Counted from the stretch's first letter, positions 50,825 through 61,089 are shown. The stretch is DNA of 64,000 nt from Psychrobacter sp. 4Dc (GCF_002836715.1 NZ_PJAT01000085.1:34366-98365), one strand, 5' to 3'. The notes: generated by a model not told the origin, from the letters alone. A program made the numbers and translations.

Positions 50825-50980
50825 GAGTTAGTCGTTCTGATTATCAAACGATACCATTTCTAGAAGTATGAGTAGCAAACTAAGCGAGCGTAAGTACTAG
50901 TAAACTCGGCTAGCTTGACACTGCTGATCATATTTTTGGAATTGATATTACCTGCTCATCAACCTGTGTAACACCACGCT

Positions 50981-52081
50981 ATGCAAGATACTTTCATAAA
51001 AGCCTACCCAAAACTACTGCAGCCTTCCGTTGGAGTAGCAGGGCTATGGCTGGCGCACGGTGACGAGCCACTGCTGAGTCAATGGTTGATAGATGCGCTG
51101 CGTCCACACTGGCGCGCACAGAACTATGCAATCAAACGTATAGAGCTAATTTCTGTCAAAAGCTGGCAAGAAGTACTGTCTGAGCTTGGCAGCCAGTCTC
51201 TATTCGATGATGCCAGCGCTTTAATCGTGACGGGCAATCATAAACCTGACAAAGCAGTTATCACCGAGCTGGAACGTTTTGCGATCGAGGCACAAGCGGG
51301 CACACACGGTCATAGTGTATTGTGGCTTACACCTAAGCAAGACAAACGCAGCCAGAGCAGCAAATGGTTTGCTCCTTTTGCGCAATATGGCAATGTCATT
51401 GATTGCAATTTATACAATGAGCAGCAGCGCCAACAGCTACTACAAATACAAGCTCAGAAGTTTGGCTTACGACTGTCTCAAGAGGCCTGGCAGCTACTCA
51501 TGTCACACACTGAGCATCATCTATTGAGTGCTTATCAAACCCTATGGCGGCTGTCCTATTTGTTTGCACCGCAGCTAGTTGCTAATAACAGTACTAGTGA
51601 AGATAGTGCTACTGACAACAGTACCGAACAATCTAATAGCTTTTCACAACCTGTGAATAATGTGGCATTGGATATTGCAGACCTACAAGCAGCGTTGGTC
51701 AGCGATGCGCAGTTTAGTGTGTTTGATTTGTCTGATGCGATGCTCGCGGGTAATAGTACGCAGGTCGCCAAAATCATGTTCCAGCTAAAATCGACCGATG
51801 AGCCCACTACTTTAGTGCTCTGGGCTATCAGCAAAGACATGCGTCAAATCATTCAACTTATGGACGGTCAAGACCCTCAAGCATTAGGCATTTGGCGTAG
51901 TAAACAAGGGTTGTACCAACAAGCCTGCCGCCGTCAGTCAAAAACGCACACGGCCGAATGGCCTGCCCTGCTTTACCGCTGTGACCAAGCTATCAAAGGA
52001 CTTATTCGTCAGCCAGCATGGGAGCTATTATTACAAGCGGCATTGGAGCTTGCAGGTAAGCGTTTATTTGCGATGCGCTAA
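50981..52081 (+). CDS. holA: DNA polymerase III subunit delta
   Basis: Clamp-loader subunit that opens the beta sliding clamp. The 366-residue protein shows family stretches LWLAHGDEPLLSQW, the clamp-opening region SLFDDASALIV and C-terminal collar helices (KSKTHTAEWP region, LIRQPAWELLLQAALELAG). A polar insert (about 200-228, Ser/Thr/Asn-rich) interrupts the middle domain. It is 20-30 residues longer than E. coli HolA (343). Confidence 0.94.
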   Translation: MQDTFIKAYPKLLQPSVGVAGLWLAHGDEPLLSQWLIDALRPHWRAQNYAIKRIELISVKSWQEVLSELGSQSLFDDASALIVTGNHKPDKAVITELERFAIEAQAGTHGHSVLWLTPKQDKRSQSSKWFAPFAQYGNVIDCNLYNEQQRQQLLQIQAQKFGLRLSQEAWQLLMSHTEHHLLSAYQTLWRLSYLFAPQLVANNSTSEDSATDNSTEQSNSFSQPVNNVALDIADLQAALVSDAQFSVFDLSDAMLAGNSTQVAKIMFQLKSTDEPTTLVLWAISKDMRQIIQLMDGQDPQALGIWRSKQGLYQQACRRQSKTHTAEWPALLYRCDQAIKGLIRQPAWELLLQAALELAGKRLFAMR

Positions 52082-52360
52082 GACAGACCCGCTTGTCACC
52101 ACCTTTTATTGTTTTTCTTATTAACAAGTTATCCATCTCTTCTCTTACTGATTTATACATTTAAACGCTGTAAATTCAGATTCTACTACCCTATATTGTT
52201 CTCCTATAATCTCCGTTTTATTGATTTTTAGTAAGCATTTCTTTTCTGTACCTGTCTCTGTTCTTCTACCTTAACCTTTCGTAAACTAATTTCCATTCCC
52301 TTTTGTAGATGAAGTCTCTACTATAGCTACACTTGATTTCATTGTGATTGGATAGTTGTC

Positions 52361-53680
52361 ATGCGCAAAATAAGCAAAAAGTCTGCTATTAAATGGGCGG
52401 TTATCGCCTTAATTATCGTAGCATTAGGGGCTTTGGCCTATACTTTTTTAAAACCAGAAGAAACCACACCTAACTACCTAACTGCAACCGTTGAAGTCGG
52501 TGATATTGAAAACAATGTCATGGCATCCGGTAAAGTAAAAGCGTTAAATACCGTCGATGTAGGGGCACAGGTATCTGGTGAAGTCAAACGCCTGTACGTC
52601 GAAGTCGGTGACGAAGTGAAACAAGGCGATTTGATTGCGCAGATTGATCAAGTCACGCAAAAAAACAGTCTGAGCAATGAACAAGCCAGTCTTGAACAAA
52701 GCGAAGCCGCGCTACAAAGTGCGCAAGCAGAATCATTGAGCAAACAAGCCAGCCTAAAAAGTGCGTATGCTGACCTTGCCAGCCGTCAGTCTGAGCTCAA
52801 ACAAGCACAGTCTGATTTTGCGCGTTTGCAAGACTTAGTCGCTATCGATGCTATCTCACAGCAAGAATACGACACACAAGCGACCAGTGTTGAGACGGCA
52901 AAAGCAGCCGTTGCCAATGCACAAGCGGCTATCGATACAGCAAAAGCCGCGATTGCGACCACCGAAGCCAATATCAACAGTCAGCAAGCAGCATTACGCA
53001 AATCACGAACCAACGTCAGTACTGCTGAAGAAGATCTAAGCTATACCACGATTCGTGCACCAATATCAGGTACAGTCGTTTCTATTACGACTGAGCAAGG
53101 TACTACGGTCAATGCTAACCAAACGGCGCCCACATTGGTGACGTTAGCAGATTTATCGACCGTACGTATCAACGCGCAAATCTCAGAAGCTGATGTCATT
53201 AACGTCAGTGCTGGTATGCCTGCTTATTTCAATATTATCGGTAATCCAGACCAACAGTATGATGCGACATTAACCGCTATCGAACCTGCCCCAGAGCAGA
53301 TCAGTAGCACCAGCTCGACAGACGCTGCTATCTATTACGTCGGCTACGTAGAAGTACCAAACCCTGACCGCTTATTCCGAATCGATATGACGGCACAGAT
53401 ATATATCATCGTCAACGAAGCCAAAAATACTCTATTAGTACCATCAACAGTGATACAAGAAAAGCGAGCTAAAGAAAAAGGCAAATCAACAACGGGCAAG
53501 TTTGTACGTGTATTAAAAGAGGACGGAACTGTAGAAGAGCGTACTGTAGAAGTCGGTATCGACAACCGAGTAAACGCGCAAATCTTAAGTGGTTTGAAAG
53601 AAGGGGAAGAAGTAATCATCAGTGAAGAGAGCGGTAAGAAATCAGATAGCGGCCGCGTACCTGGTGGACCTCAAATGTAA
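52361..53680 (+). CDS. macA: Periplasmic adaptor MacA
   Basis: Membrane-fusion protein of the MacAB-TolC macrolide and virulence-factor exporter, 439 residues. One N-terminal membrane anchor (about 10-31) is followed by the lipoyl half-motif VGAQVSGEVKRLYVEVGDEV, a long alpha-hairpin rich in Ala, Gln and Ser (about 100-225), the second half-motif TTIRAPISGTVVSI and the beta-barrel and membrane-proximal domains. A TolC gene is not in the window. macB follows after 100 bp. Confidence 0.94.
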   Translation: MRKISKKSAIKWAVIALIIVALGALAYTFLKPEETTPNYLTATVEVGDIENNVMASGKVKALNTVDVGAQVSGEVKRLYVEVGDEVKQGDLIAQIDQVTQKNSLSNEQASLEQSEAALQSAQAESLSKQASLKSAYADLASRQSELKQAQSDFARLQDLVAIDAISQQEYDTQATSVETAKAAVANAQAAIDTAKAAIATTEANINSQQAALRKSRTNVSTAEEDLSYTTIRAPISGTVVSITTEQGTTVNANQTAPTLVTLADLSTVRINAQISEADVINVSAGMPAYFNIIGNPDQQYDATLTAIEPAPEQISSTSSTDAAIYYVGYVEVPNPDRLFRIDMTAQIYIIVNEAKNTLLVPSTVIQEKRAKEKGKSTTGKFVRVLKEDGTVEERTVEVGIDNRVNAQILSGLKEGEEVIISEESGKKSDSGRVPGGPQM

Positions 53681-53706
53681 CTTGTGCTTTGACTATGTTG
53701 AATAAA

Positions 53707-53735
53707 AAAGGGCTTGTTAAACATAGCAGCCCTTT
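53707..53735 (+). terminator. Possible attenuating hairpin between macA and macB
   Basis: AAAGGGCT and AGCCCTTT form an eight-base stem around a 13-base loop, with no T-run after it. It may lower macB expression or protect macA mRNA, not end transcription fully. Confidence 0.4.
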
Positions 53736-53781
53736 CATAACAACACTATAACGCTTATTAGCCTTTATTAAAGACACTGCT

Positions 53782-55899
53782 ATGACTATATCTCAATCTC
53801 CTAAACCGTCGAGTGAAGATAGCTCTGAAAGTAGCACGGCTCAAAACTTAGGGTCACACACTACTGCTAACCCTTCAAACAGCTCAGATAACTTAAGTAA
53901 TCCGGCAAAAACCAATACCGCTAACCATCCTGCATCAGGCAAGCCCATTATGGAGCTGTCTGGCATTATCAGAGAGTTCCCTGCTGGTGAGCAAACCATT
54001 CGCGTCTTGCATGATATCAATCTGACGATTCACCAAGGTGAGATGGTTGCCATCATTGGACAATCAGGCTCTGGTAAGTCCACCTTGATGAATATCTTAG
54101 GTTGTCTAGATCAAGCCACTGCTGGTGATTATAAGATTTATGGTCAATCCGCCCGTAAGCTTGATGCCGATCAGCTAGCAGAACTGCGCCGTGAGCACTT
54201 TGGTTTTATTTTTCAGCGCTATCATTTGCTTGGTGATATCAGTGCCAAAGACAACGTCGCCGTCCCTGCCGTGTATGCGGGCATGGATACCGAGGCACGC
54301 ACCAATCGTGCTGAGAAGCTACTAACTGACCTCGGCCTTGGCAATAAGGTCAATAACCGTCCCAATCAGCTCTCAGGTGGACAGCAGCAGCGTGTTTCTG
54401 TCGCTCGTGCACTGATGAATGGTGGCGACGTTATCTTGGCAGATGAGCCCACAGGGGCACTCGATAGCAAATCTGGCGAAGACGTCATGGCGATTTTGCA
54501 TGACCTCAGCGCACAAGGTCATACCATTATCATGGTCACTCATGATCCAAAACTAGCAGCACAAGCGGAGCGTGTGATTGAGCTCAAAGATGGCCATGTC
54601 ATCGCTGACTATCAAACTGAGCATTATAAGCACACAGACAAAAAACCAGAATCTATCCTTGGCGAGCATCGAAAAAGTGCCTTTGGTAGTTTTATTGATC
54701 GACTGCTTGAAGCTTTCAAAATGTCTTTGCTTGCCATGCGCGCGCATAAGATGCGTACTCTACTAACTATGCTCGGCATTATTATCGGTATTGCCGCAGT
54801 CGTATCTATCGTAGGCCTTGGACAAGGCTCTCAGCAGCAAATCCTTGCCAATATCAGCTCGTTAGGTACCAATACCATTACCGTCAATGATGGCTACCCT
54901 AGAGGCGATCCTAGACGCCGCTATAATGATGACAATTTGACACCAGAAGATGCAGAGGCGGTCGGCAATCAGCCCTATATTATCAGTGTCAGCCCTCAGG
55001 TAAATGCCAGCTCTAGCGTGCGCTATCGTAGTATACAAGAGGATGCTACCGTCAATGGCGTTGGTGAAGACTATCTAAACGTCACTGGTGAGACATTAAC
55101 ATTGGGCCAAGGGTTTGATGCAAAAAGCATTACATTACGTAGTCAAGATATCATCATCGATGACAACGCTAAACAGACCTTTTTCTCAGATATTGATAAT
55201 CCTGTTGGTGAGGTGATACTGGTTGGTAGTGTACCTGGACGCGTAATTGGCGTCCTCGAAGAGAGCGATGGTGGCTTTGGTCCCAGTGTGACGACGCCTA
55301 CCATCTATATGCCTTATACAACGGTGATGTCGCGTGTCACTGGTAGTACCAATATCGACCGCTTTGTGGCGTTGTTAGATGACAGTATCTCTTCTAGTGC
55401 CGCAGAGACGGCCATCTCTGATTTAATAGAGAGTCGCCATGGTAAAGATGACTTTGAGCTGCGTAATTCAGACTCTATTCGTCAAACAATCGAGTCGACG
55501 ACAGGAACGATGACTCTACTTATTTCATCAGTCGCTGTTATTTCATTGATCGTCGGCGGTATTGGGGTGATGAATATTATGCTAGTCTCTGTCACCGAGC
55601 GCACCAACGAGATTGGCGTACGTATGGCAGTAGGCGCACGTCAGAGCGATATCATGCAGCAGTTCCTTATTGAGGCCGTTCTGGTCTGTATTTTAGGAGG
55701 GCTGATTGGTATTGGACTGGCCTTTGCCATTGGTGAATTAATTAATAGTGTGGGCGGTGATAATTTCAAAGTTATCTATTCATCAACCTCTATTATTGCT
55801 GCTTTTGTTTGTTCGACGTTAATTGGCGTAGTATTTGGATTCTTGCCAGCACGTAATGCCGCCAAATTAGATCCTGTTGAAGCACTTTCTCGAGACTAA
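53782..55899 (+). CDS. macB: Macrolide export ATP-binding/permease MacB
   Basis: ABC transporter with ATPase and permease in one chain, 705 residues; it powers substrate efflux from the periplasm through MacA and TolC. Walker A GQSGSGKST (93-101), signature LSGGQQQRVSVARAL, Walker B VILADEPTGALDS, then the first membrane helix near MRTLLTMLGIIIGIAAVVS, a large periplasmic domain, and three C-terminal helices with TNEIGVRMAVGAR. A low-complexity Ser/Asn/Thr tail of about 55 residues precedes the ATPase domain; E. coli MacB (648) lacks it. Confidence 0.96.
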   Translation: MTISQSPKPSSEDSSESSTAQNLGSHTTANPSNSSDNLSNPAKTNTANHPASGKPIMELSGIIREFPAGEQTIRVLHDINLTIHQGEMVAIIGQSGSGKSTLMNILGCLDQATAGDYKIYGQSARKLDADQLAELRREHFGFIFQRYHLLGDISAKDNVAVPAVYAGMDTEARTNRAEKLLTDLGLGNKVNNRPNQLSGGQQQRVSVARALMNGGDVILADEPTGALDSKSGEDVMAILHDLSAQGHTIIMVTHDPKLAAQAERVIELKDGHVIADYQTEHYKHTDKKPESILGEHRKSAFGSFIDRLLEAFKMSLLAMRAHKMRTLLTMLGIIIGIAAVVSIVGLGQGSQQQILANISSLGTNTITVNDGYPRGDPRRRYNDDNLTPEDAEAVGNQPYIISVSPQVNASSSVRYRSIQEDATVNGVGEDYLNVTGETLTLGQGFDAKSITLRSQDIIIDDNAKQTFFSDIDNPVGEVILVGSVPGRVIGVLEESDGGFGPSVTTPTIYMPYTTVMSRVTGSTNIDRFVALLDDSISSSAAETAISDLIESRHGKDDFELRNSDSIRQTIESTTGTMTLLISSVAVISLIVGGIGVMNIMLVSVTERTNEIGVRMAVGARQSDIMQQFLIEAVLVCILGGLIGIGLAFAIGELINSVGGDNFKVIYSSTSIIAAFVCSTLIGVVFGFLPARNAAKLDPVEALSRD

Positions 55900-56026
55900 T
55901 AATCGATTATTGACTCGCTTTAGCCAAAAATAGAGCAGTCAATATCAATATAATGGCAAAAATTTAAAGAAACTGGAATAAATTGGCAATTTTATAAGAG
56001 AATTACACTTTTTTTATCATGTGGGG

Positions 56027-56054
56027 TTGTAATTGTCATAATAATATATATAAT
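56027..56054 (+). promoter_or_regulatory. Promoter of the tRNA-Lys genes
   Basis: TTGTAA (56027-56032), 16-bp spacer, TATAAT (56049-56054). The region just after the -10 is G/C-containing (GTGCTCTCACG), as expected for a stringently controlled tRNA promoter. The first tRNA starts about 40 bases later. Confidence 0.7.
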
Positions 56055-56093
56055 GTGCTCTCACGTTTAGGGATACAAACACTTTAAACGTTA

Positions 56094-56169
56094 GGGCTGT
56101 TAGCTCAGTTGGTAGAGCAGTTGACTTTTAATCAATTGGTCCCGCGTTCGAGTCGCGGACAGCCCACCA
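56094..56169 (+). tRNA. tRNA-Lys (anticodon TTT), copy 1
   Basis: A 76-base cloverleaf. Acceptor arm GGGCTGT pairs with ACAGCCC, the anticodon arm is TTGA-CTTTTAA-TCAA with anticodon TTT, the T loop is GTTCGAG, and the discriminator is A with encoded CCA. It is identical to the second copy. Confidence 0.97.
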
Positions 56170-56328
56170 TATTTAGTTTAATCTTTATTAATCGTTCTAC
56201 CCTATCCGGTAGTAGACTGATAAAGGTAAGTTTAAAAGACATCGTTAAGATGTTTAGTTTTAGAAAGTTCTTTAGTTAGAATTTTCTCTTGCAGAGTTAA
56301 AAAGCATCGCTTTTTTATATACTCTTCA

Positions 56329-56404
56329 GGGCTGTTAGCTCAGTTGGTAGAGCAGTTGACTTTTAATCAATTGGTCCCGCGTTCGAGTCGCGGACAGCCC
56401 ACCA
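56329..56404 (+). tRNA. tRNA-Lys (anticodon TTT), copy 2
   Basis: Identical in all 76 bases to the copy at 56094 and also followed by CATATTTAG-like sequence, so a local duplication is likely. A small hairpin AAAAAGC-ATC-GCTTTTT (56299-56315) lies between the two and may aid processing. A strong terminator follows. Confidence 0.97.
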
Positions 56405-56411
56405 TATTTAG

Positions 56412-56448
56412 AAAGCCCAGTTACTATCTTAGTAACTGGGCTTTTTTT
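56412..56448 (+). terminator. Terminator of the tRNA-Lys unit
   Basis: Perfect 14-base stem AAAGCCCAGTTACT / AGTAACTGGGCTTT with a five-base loop, continued by T to give T7 at 56442-56448. Confidence 0.93.
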
Positions 56449-56506
56449 CGTCTGGGCTTTTTAAATGTTGTTTTTTAGCTATTAGTTTCTTAACTTTTAT
56501 ATACCT

Positions 56507-57295
56507 CTATTTATTATGCTTACGTTTAAACAGTCGAAAGTTATCTCTCTTGCGCCATAGTAGTTTATGTCTGATCGTATCTTTGATAGTACGTGGGTGC
56601 TTGGGCGCATGAGCGATAAACTCATCAAACTCTGCCTTACTCATCGCCAGCTCTCGACCATGTGCCATCATCACCATTGACGGTTGTAATGCTTTGATTT
56701 TTTTTAACGATTGAACATAGTCTTTAGGATAATAAACAGGAAATGGTGCTACGAACTTGTGTCGCAACTTAATGATTAAATCAGCAGTGTATACTTCGCG
56801 ACTGGGCAGATGAAACAAAGACAAATCACGATCCGTATGACCTGGCGTCTCTAGTACTTGCCATTCATCAAAATGTGGCACAAGCTCACCATCTGTGACG
56901 GTGATATCCGGTTTCAGACTTGCCGAATAGTATAGGTTTTTAAATGGCCTACCTTGACGTCTGGCCACATAATATCCTAGATGTATATCTACGAAGTGCA
57001 TCGTGCGCCCACCAATACCGCTATACCACTGCTTTTTCTTATCAGCTGAGACAATCAGACAGCCTGTCTTTTCTCGAAACTTATTCGCACCGCCTGCATG
57101 ATCCGGATGCATATGCGTGACCACTACTACTTTTAGGTCAGTAATGGGTCGTTTTAACGTTGTCTTAATATAGTCAAGCACCATCGGCACATCAGCACGG
57201 CAGCAGCCATCTAACAGCATTATTTTATCTGGATATACTGCCAGATAACTACTCTGGATATATCCTTCTAAGCGTACAATTTCACATAGACTCAT
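56507..57295 (-). CDS. Metallo-beta-lactamase-fold hydrolase
   Basis: A 262-residue cytoplasmic protein with the metal motif HMHPDHAGG (His61, His63, Asp65, His66), the third histidine in TPGHTDRDLS, the Asp in YTADLI, and MMAHG near the C-terminus. These give a full dinuclear zinc site. No signal peptide is present, so a secreted beta-lactamase is unlikely; glyoxalase II-like or quorum-lactone hydrolysis are possible family activities. The C-terminal tail is strongly basic (KLLWRKRD, FKRKHNK). Confidence 0.85.
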   Translation of the reverse strand: MSLCEIVRLEGYIQSSYLAVYPDKIMLLDGCCRADVPMVLDYIKTTLKRPITDLKVVVVTHMHPDHAGGANKFREKTGCLIVSADKKKQWYSGIGGRTMHFVDIHLGYYVARRQGRPFKNLYYSASLKPDITVTDGELVPHFDEWQVLETPGHTDRDLSLFHLPSREVYTADLIIKLRHKFVAPFPVYYPKDYVQSLKKIKALQPSMVMMAHGRELAMSKAEFDEFIAHAPKHPRTIKDTIRHKLLWRKRDNFRLFKRKHNK

Positions 57296-57450
57296 TGGTG
57301 TTCCCTACCTCATTCGTCATTATTATTGTGAGGCTTTTGTTCAGTTTTATAGCCAATCTTTAGTATAGCGCCCGTCACCACAAATAAAACGACTTTGAGT
57401 GAACGCTTGTGACTATATACAAAGGCTAGGCGGTATACAGAGACAATGCG

Positions 57451-57500
57451 ACTAATAACGATTAATAACGATTAATAACGATTAATAACGATTAATAACG
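57451..57500. repeat. 10-bp tandem repeat, five copies
   Basis: ACTAATAACG once, then ATTAATAACG four times without interruption. The period is close to one turn of the helix. It is not a CRISPR array, since there are no spacers. Copy number probably varies between strains. Confidence 0.9.
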
Positions 57501-57564
57501 AATGATTAGCACCTATAACATGACTTTTATCTGTGAAAATTCTCACCTTATTAGCAAAAAGCAA

Positions 57565-57588
57565 AAACCCAGCGCTTAGGCTGGGTTT
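57565..57588 (-). terminator. Terminator of katE
   Basis: Nine-base stem AAACCCAGC / GCTGGGTTT with a six-base loop. Read on the minus strand it is followed by TTTTTGC and further T's. It lies about 60 bp after the katE stop. Confidence 0.8.
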
Positions 57589-57649
57589 AAGGAAACACTT
57601 AATATCTTATTTGTTATCTTAGATAATTTGTAAATTACCTACTCATCGA

Positions 57650-59737
57650 CTATGCAAGATCACGAACCTTTGGCTCACGTTCCCATAGACGAGACTTAGC
57701 ATTACTGATAAAGGCATCTAACTCAGCCAATGGCGTCACAAACTCGTCTTTTTCAACTGGTAGTTTACTTAGGATAAATTCATCAGTCGCACCACAATAG
57801 GCGATGGCTTTGCAATGATTGTACGCATCATTGAACCAATCTAACGCAGAGCTGTCTTTTGCGAGCTTTTTAGCTTGATCAGGCATGATGATACTAACGA
57901 CGGCATCAAACATCACTGATGGACCACCAGCAAGGCGCTCATCAGCTTGTATGCGTGTACCATCATCCAATACGACTTCTTTATTAGGCGCTACGATTTT
58001 GACACTAGCACCCTGCGCTTTAGCAGCATCTTCGAACTTTTTAACTTCACTACTATTAGAACCTTCTGCAACTAAGATACCAATCATACGACCTTTTAGG
58101 CTATCAGGCGTTAGGCCAATAGTTTGTACCGCTTTAGAGATTCCCAAGTCTTGAACAGGTGCAGCCGCGTCAGCTGGCTCTGGTAGCTCCATACCCAAGG
58201 CCGTTGCTACGCGATTGGCCAAGTCTTCATCGATATGAATCAAATGGCTAAGCATACGCGTACGTACATGGGCTGTGTCTACTTTACCTAGCTCAAACGC
58301 ATAAGCGGTTGCGATATGTGCTTGCTCAGTTGCTGTCTGACTACGGTAGAACATACGTGGCTGACTATAGTGATCTGCAAAGCTCTCGTCACGTACGCGA
58401 CCTTTTACGCCATCATCTAGTTGCTCATGGAATGAGTTGAAACCACGTTTAGCGCTTTCACGAGGACGAGTTGGATCTAGGCTTTGTGGCTCATAGAGTA
58501 CACGTGTCTTAGGCACCTGCATTTGCATATGACCATCTTGCTGATTATTAGCAAACGGGCATTTCGGTGCATTAATAGGAATCTGGGCAAAGTTTGGCGA
58601 GCCTAGACGTGATAGCTGCGTGTCCAAGTAACTGAATAGACGACCTTGCAATAGTGGATCATTACTAAAATCAACACCCGGTGGCATGTGCGATGGGCAG
58701 AATGCTACCTGCTCAGTCTCTGCAAAGAAATTATCAGGATAGCGGTTCAGTACCATCTTACCCACGACTTTCACTGGTACTAATTCTTCTGGAATCAGCT
58801 TGGTCGCATCTAGATGGTCAAATGGGAATTCATTGGCTTCTTCTTCAGTAAATAACTGTACGCCAAACTCCCACTCAGGATAGTCACCGTTGTTGATCGA
58901 CTCAAACAGGTCGCGGCGATGGTAATCAGGATCAGCACCTGAAATTTTCACTGCCTCATCCCATGTAGTTGACTGTACGCCCAATACTGGCTTCCAGTGG
59001 AAACGTACAAAGGTGCTCTTACCGTCTTTATTGATTAAGCGATAGCTATGAATACCAAAACCTTCCATCATGCGTAGGCTACGTGGTAGACCACGATCAC
59101 TCATCAGCCAGATTAAGTTGTGCATGGTTTCAGGACTTAGTGAGACAAAATCCCAGAACGTATCATGAGCAGAGGCCGCTTGTGGGAAACCGCGATCTGG
59201 TTCTGGTTTTACCGCATGGATCAAATCTGGAAACTTCATCGCATCTTGGATAAAGAAGATTGGCATATTGTTACCAACGATATCCCAGTTACCTTCTTCT
59301 GTATACATTTTCACAGCAAAACCGCGCACATCACGTGGTGTATCTTTTGAGCCTTTGTTACCGGCTACCGTTGAGAAACGCGTGAATAATGGCGTTTGCT
59401 TACCTGTTTCGGTCAATACTTTGGCAGTCGTATATTCTTCTAGAGACTCTGTCAGCTCAAAATAACCGTGTGCGGCACTACCACGAGCATGGACGATACG
59501 CTCAGGGATACGCTCATGGTCAAAATGATTGATTTTTTCACGTAATACAAAATCCTCCAATAGCGTCGGTCCACGTGAGCCTGCTTTTAGAGAGTTTTGG
59601 TTGTCAGCGATGGCCACACCTTGTTGCGTGGTTAATACTTTAGTGTCGTCACCTGCGCGCTGATGTGTTTCACCACCATTGCCACGTTCCGTATTCATGT
59701 CTTTGGCGGGGTCCGTATGATCGATATTATTATTCAT
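57650..59737 (-). CDS. katE: Large-subunit (HPII-type) catalase
   Basis: Haem catalase of the large-subunit clade, 695 residues, protecting from hydrogen peroxide. The catalytic His lies in [13 protein letters not shown], the Asn in [13 protein letters not shown], and the haem-ligand tyrosine in [14 protein letters not shown]. The C-terminal 150 residues form the flavodoxin/GATase-like domain that defines this clade (starting near [12 protein letters not shown]). E. coli KatE has 753 residues with a longer N-terminal arm. It is monocistronic with its own terminator. Confidence 0.96.
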   Translation of the reverse strand: MNNNIDHTDPAKDMNTERGNGGETHQRAGDDTKVLTTQQGVAIADNQNSLKAGSRGPTLLEDFVLREKINHFDHERIPERIVHARGSAAHGYFELTESLEEYTTAKVLTETGKQTPLFTRFSTVAGNKGSKDTPRDVRGFAVKMYTEEGNWDIVGNNMPIFFIQDAMKFPDLIHAVKPEPDRGFPQAASAHDTFWDFVSLSPETMHNLIWLMSDRGLPRSLRMMEGFGIHSYRLINKDGKSTFVRFHWKPVLGVQSTTWDEAVKISGADPDYHRRDLFESINNGDYPEWEFGVQLFTEEEANEFPFDHLDATKLIPEELVPVKVVGKMVLNRYPDNFFAETEQVAFCPSHMPPGVDFSNDPLLQGRLFSYLDTQLSRLGSPNFAQIPINAPKCPFANNQQDGHMQMQVPKTRVLYEPQSLDPTRPRESAKRGFNSFHEQLDDGVKGRVRDESFADHYSQPRMFYRSQTATEQAHIATAYAFELGKVDTAHVRTRMLSHLIHIDEDLANRVATALGMELPEPADAAAPVQDLGISKAVQTIGLTPDSLKGRMIGILVAEGSNSSEVKKFEDAAKAQGASVKIVAPNKEVVLDDGTRIQADERLAGGPSVMFDAVVSIIMPDQAKKLAKDSSALDWFNDAYNHCKAIAYCGATDEFILSKLPVEKDEFVTPLAELDAFISNAKSRLWEREPKVRDLA

Positions 59738-60297
59738 AAAAAGTCCTAGCTAATAGATTGAGAGTGCTCTTTAAAATCATTAAAAGAGTGCCTACACAGG
59801 TTTGATATCCTTTGAGGTAGTGGTGACTTCATCTGTCATTTATTTATCTGTGTTTTCAGCATTGCCGAGCGTTAAACTGATACCGCACTAAAATTCGTAA
59901 AGGAATAATAGGCTTAGGACTTATACTACCCAAAAAATAAGTCAAATATAGTTGCGTATATAGTAAACCTTGTTGATATTTAGTTAACGTTTATAGATGC
60001 TATAAAGCGACTACTTTAGATGGTCTTAAAGGCGCATAAACGTTAACAATAGAATCTTGTAATGTAGTTATTCTTTAAGGTATGCTTTTTATGAAGTACC
60101 AAGGACTATTGATAAATAAATTGGCAGGGTTTTAGCCTTATATTTATCTTCTTTATATCGTTGAATTCAAATGATTTCGTTACAAGAGAACCGAGCGCAA
60201 GCTATACCTTAGTATGGTTAGCGAGGATGATAATGTAGCGGATTTGTAGGGATTTGATGATGCGACTATTTTTTATATAACTATAAGGCTACCTACC
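59738..60297. other. Divergent intergenic region, katE / dienelactone-hydrolase gene
   Basis: About 560 bp with no gene visible. It includes the inverted repeat at 59983-60047 and a small imperfect hairpin (CTCTTT...AAAGAG) near 59770-59792 close to the katE start. Regulatory sites for both genes are expected, but none was recognised by motif. Confidence 0.55.
59983..60047. repeat. Perfect 12-bp inverted repeat with 41-bp spacer
   Basis: GTTAACGTTTAT at 59983-59994 and its exact complement ATAAACGTTAAC at 60036-60047. Each arm also contains the palindrome GTTAAC. Arm centres are 53 bp apart, five helical turns, which suits a looping regulator. Between divergent katE and a secreted hydrolase gene. 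Confidence 0.6.
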
Positions 60298-61089
60298 ATG
60301 TTACCAACTCTAAGCTCCCCGATTAAAAAACCTTATCACTCATTGCTAGTAGGCGCGTCAATGGTTCTAATGGCATTAACGTTCAGTCAAACGGCTGCTG
60401 CTATCACGACCAAAAACGTAACTTATACGGTCGATGACCAAGCATACGAAGGCTATTACGCCAAGGCAGATAAGCCAAATGCACCTTTTATCTTATTGAT
60501 TCATGATTGGGATGGTCTAACTGACTATGAGCGCAAACGTGCTGACATGTTAGCGGCTGAAGGCTACAACGTATTGGCGGCCGATATGTTTGGACAAGGC
60601 ATTCGCCCCACTTCTATCGAAGAAAACAAACGCCTAACTGGGGAGCTATATGATGATCGTAATAAAATGCGTCGCATATTGGCAGGGGCATTAACAGCAG
60701 GACAACTACAAGGCAATGATGTGCGCAAAGGCACGACTATGGGCTATTGTTTTGGCGGTACGGTCGCGTTAGAGTTAGCACGCTCAGGCTTTGAGCAAAA
60801 AGCCTTTGTACCTTTCCACGGTGCATTCGATATTCCAACTGGTCAAAGCTATGACAAAACTACGGGAGAAATCCTAGTATTCCATGGCTCTGCTGACCAA
60901 TCTGTCTCGCTAGAGAGCTTTGCGACTTTGGGCAAGACCTTAGAAGCAGCCAAAGTACCTCATGAGATGGTTACCTACAGCGGCGCGCCACACGCCTTTA
61001 GCGTGTTCGGTAGTGATAGATACGATGCACGTGCAGATCAGCGCTCTTGGAAGCGTTACTTAGATTTTTTAGCAGAAGAATATAAATAA
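60298..61089 (+). CDS. Secreted dienelactone hydrolase-family protein
   Basis: An alpha/beta hydrolase of 263 residues with an N-terminal signal peptide (about 1-35, ending in TAAA), so it is probably periplasmic. The nucleophile elbow GYCFGG has cysteine (Cys151), as in dienelactone hydrolase; the acid is in HGSADQSV and the His in GAPHAFSV. The natural substrate is unknown: no aromatic-degradation genes are near. The strand opposite katE and the shared spacer may imply common stress control, but that is inference. Confidence 0.88.
   Translation: MLPTLSSPIKKPYHSLLVGASMVLMALTFSQTAAAITTKNVTYTVDDQAYEGYYAKADKPNAPFILLIHDWDGLTDYERKRADMLAAEGYNVLAADMFGQGIRPTSIEENKRLTGELYDDRNKMRRILAGALTAGQLQGNDVRKGTTMGYCFGGTVALELARSGFEQKAFVPFHGAFDIPTGQSYDKTTGEILVFHGSADQSVSLESFATLGKTLEAAKVPHEMVTYSGAPHAFSVFGSDRYDARADQRSWKRYLDFLAEEYK

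Larger units (their letters stand above)
57296..57649. other. Intergenic region with a 10-bp repeat array and the katE terminator
   Basis: About 350 bp with no gene. It contains the tandem array at 57451-57500 and the hairpin at 57565-57588. It also should hold the promoter of the metallo-hydrolase gene. Confidence 0.6.

Noticed and set aside
56094..56404. tRNA-Lys duplication as the edge of an integrated element
   Set aside because: No integrase, phage or conjugation gene lies on either side; the simplest reading is tandem gene duplication.
57451..57500. Possible CRISPR array
   Set aside because: Repeats are 10 bp and directly abutting with no spacers; no cas genes are present.
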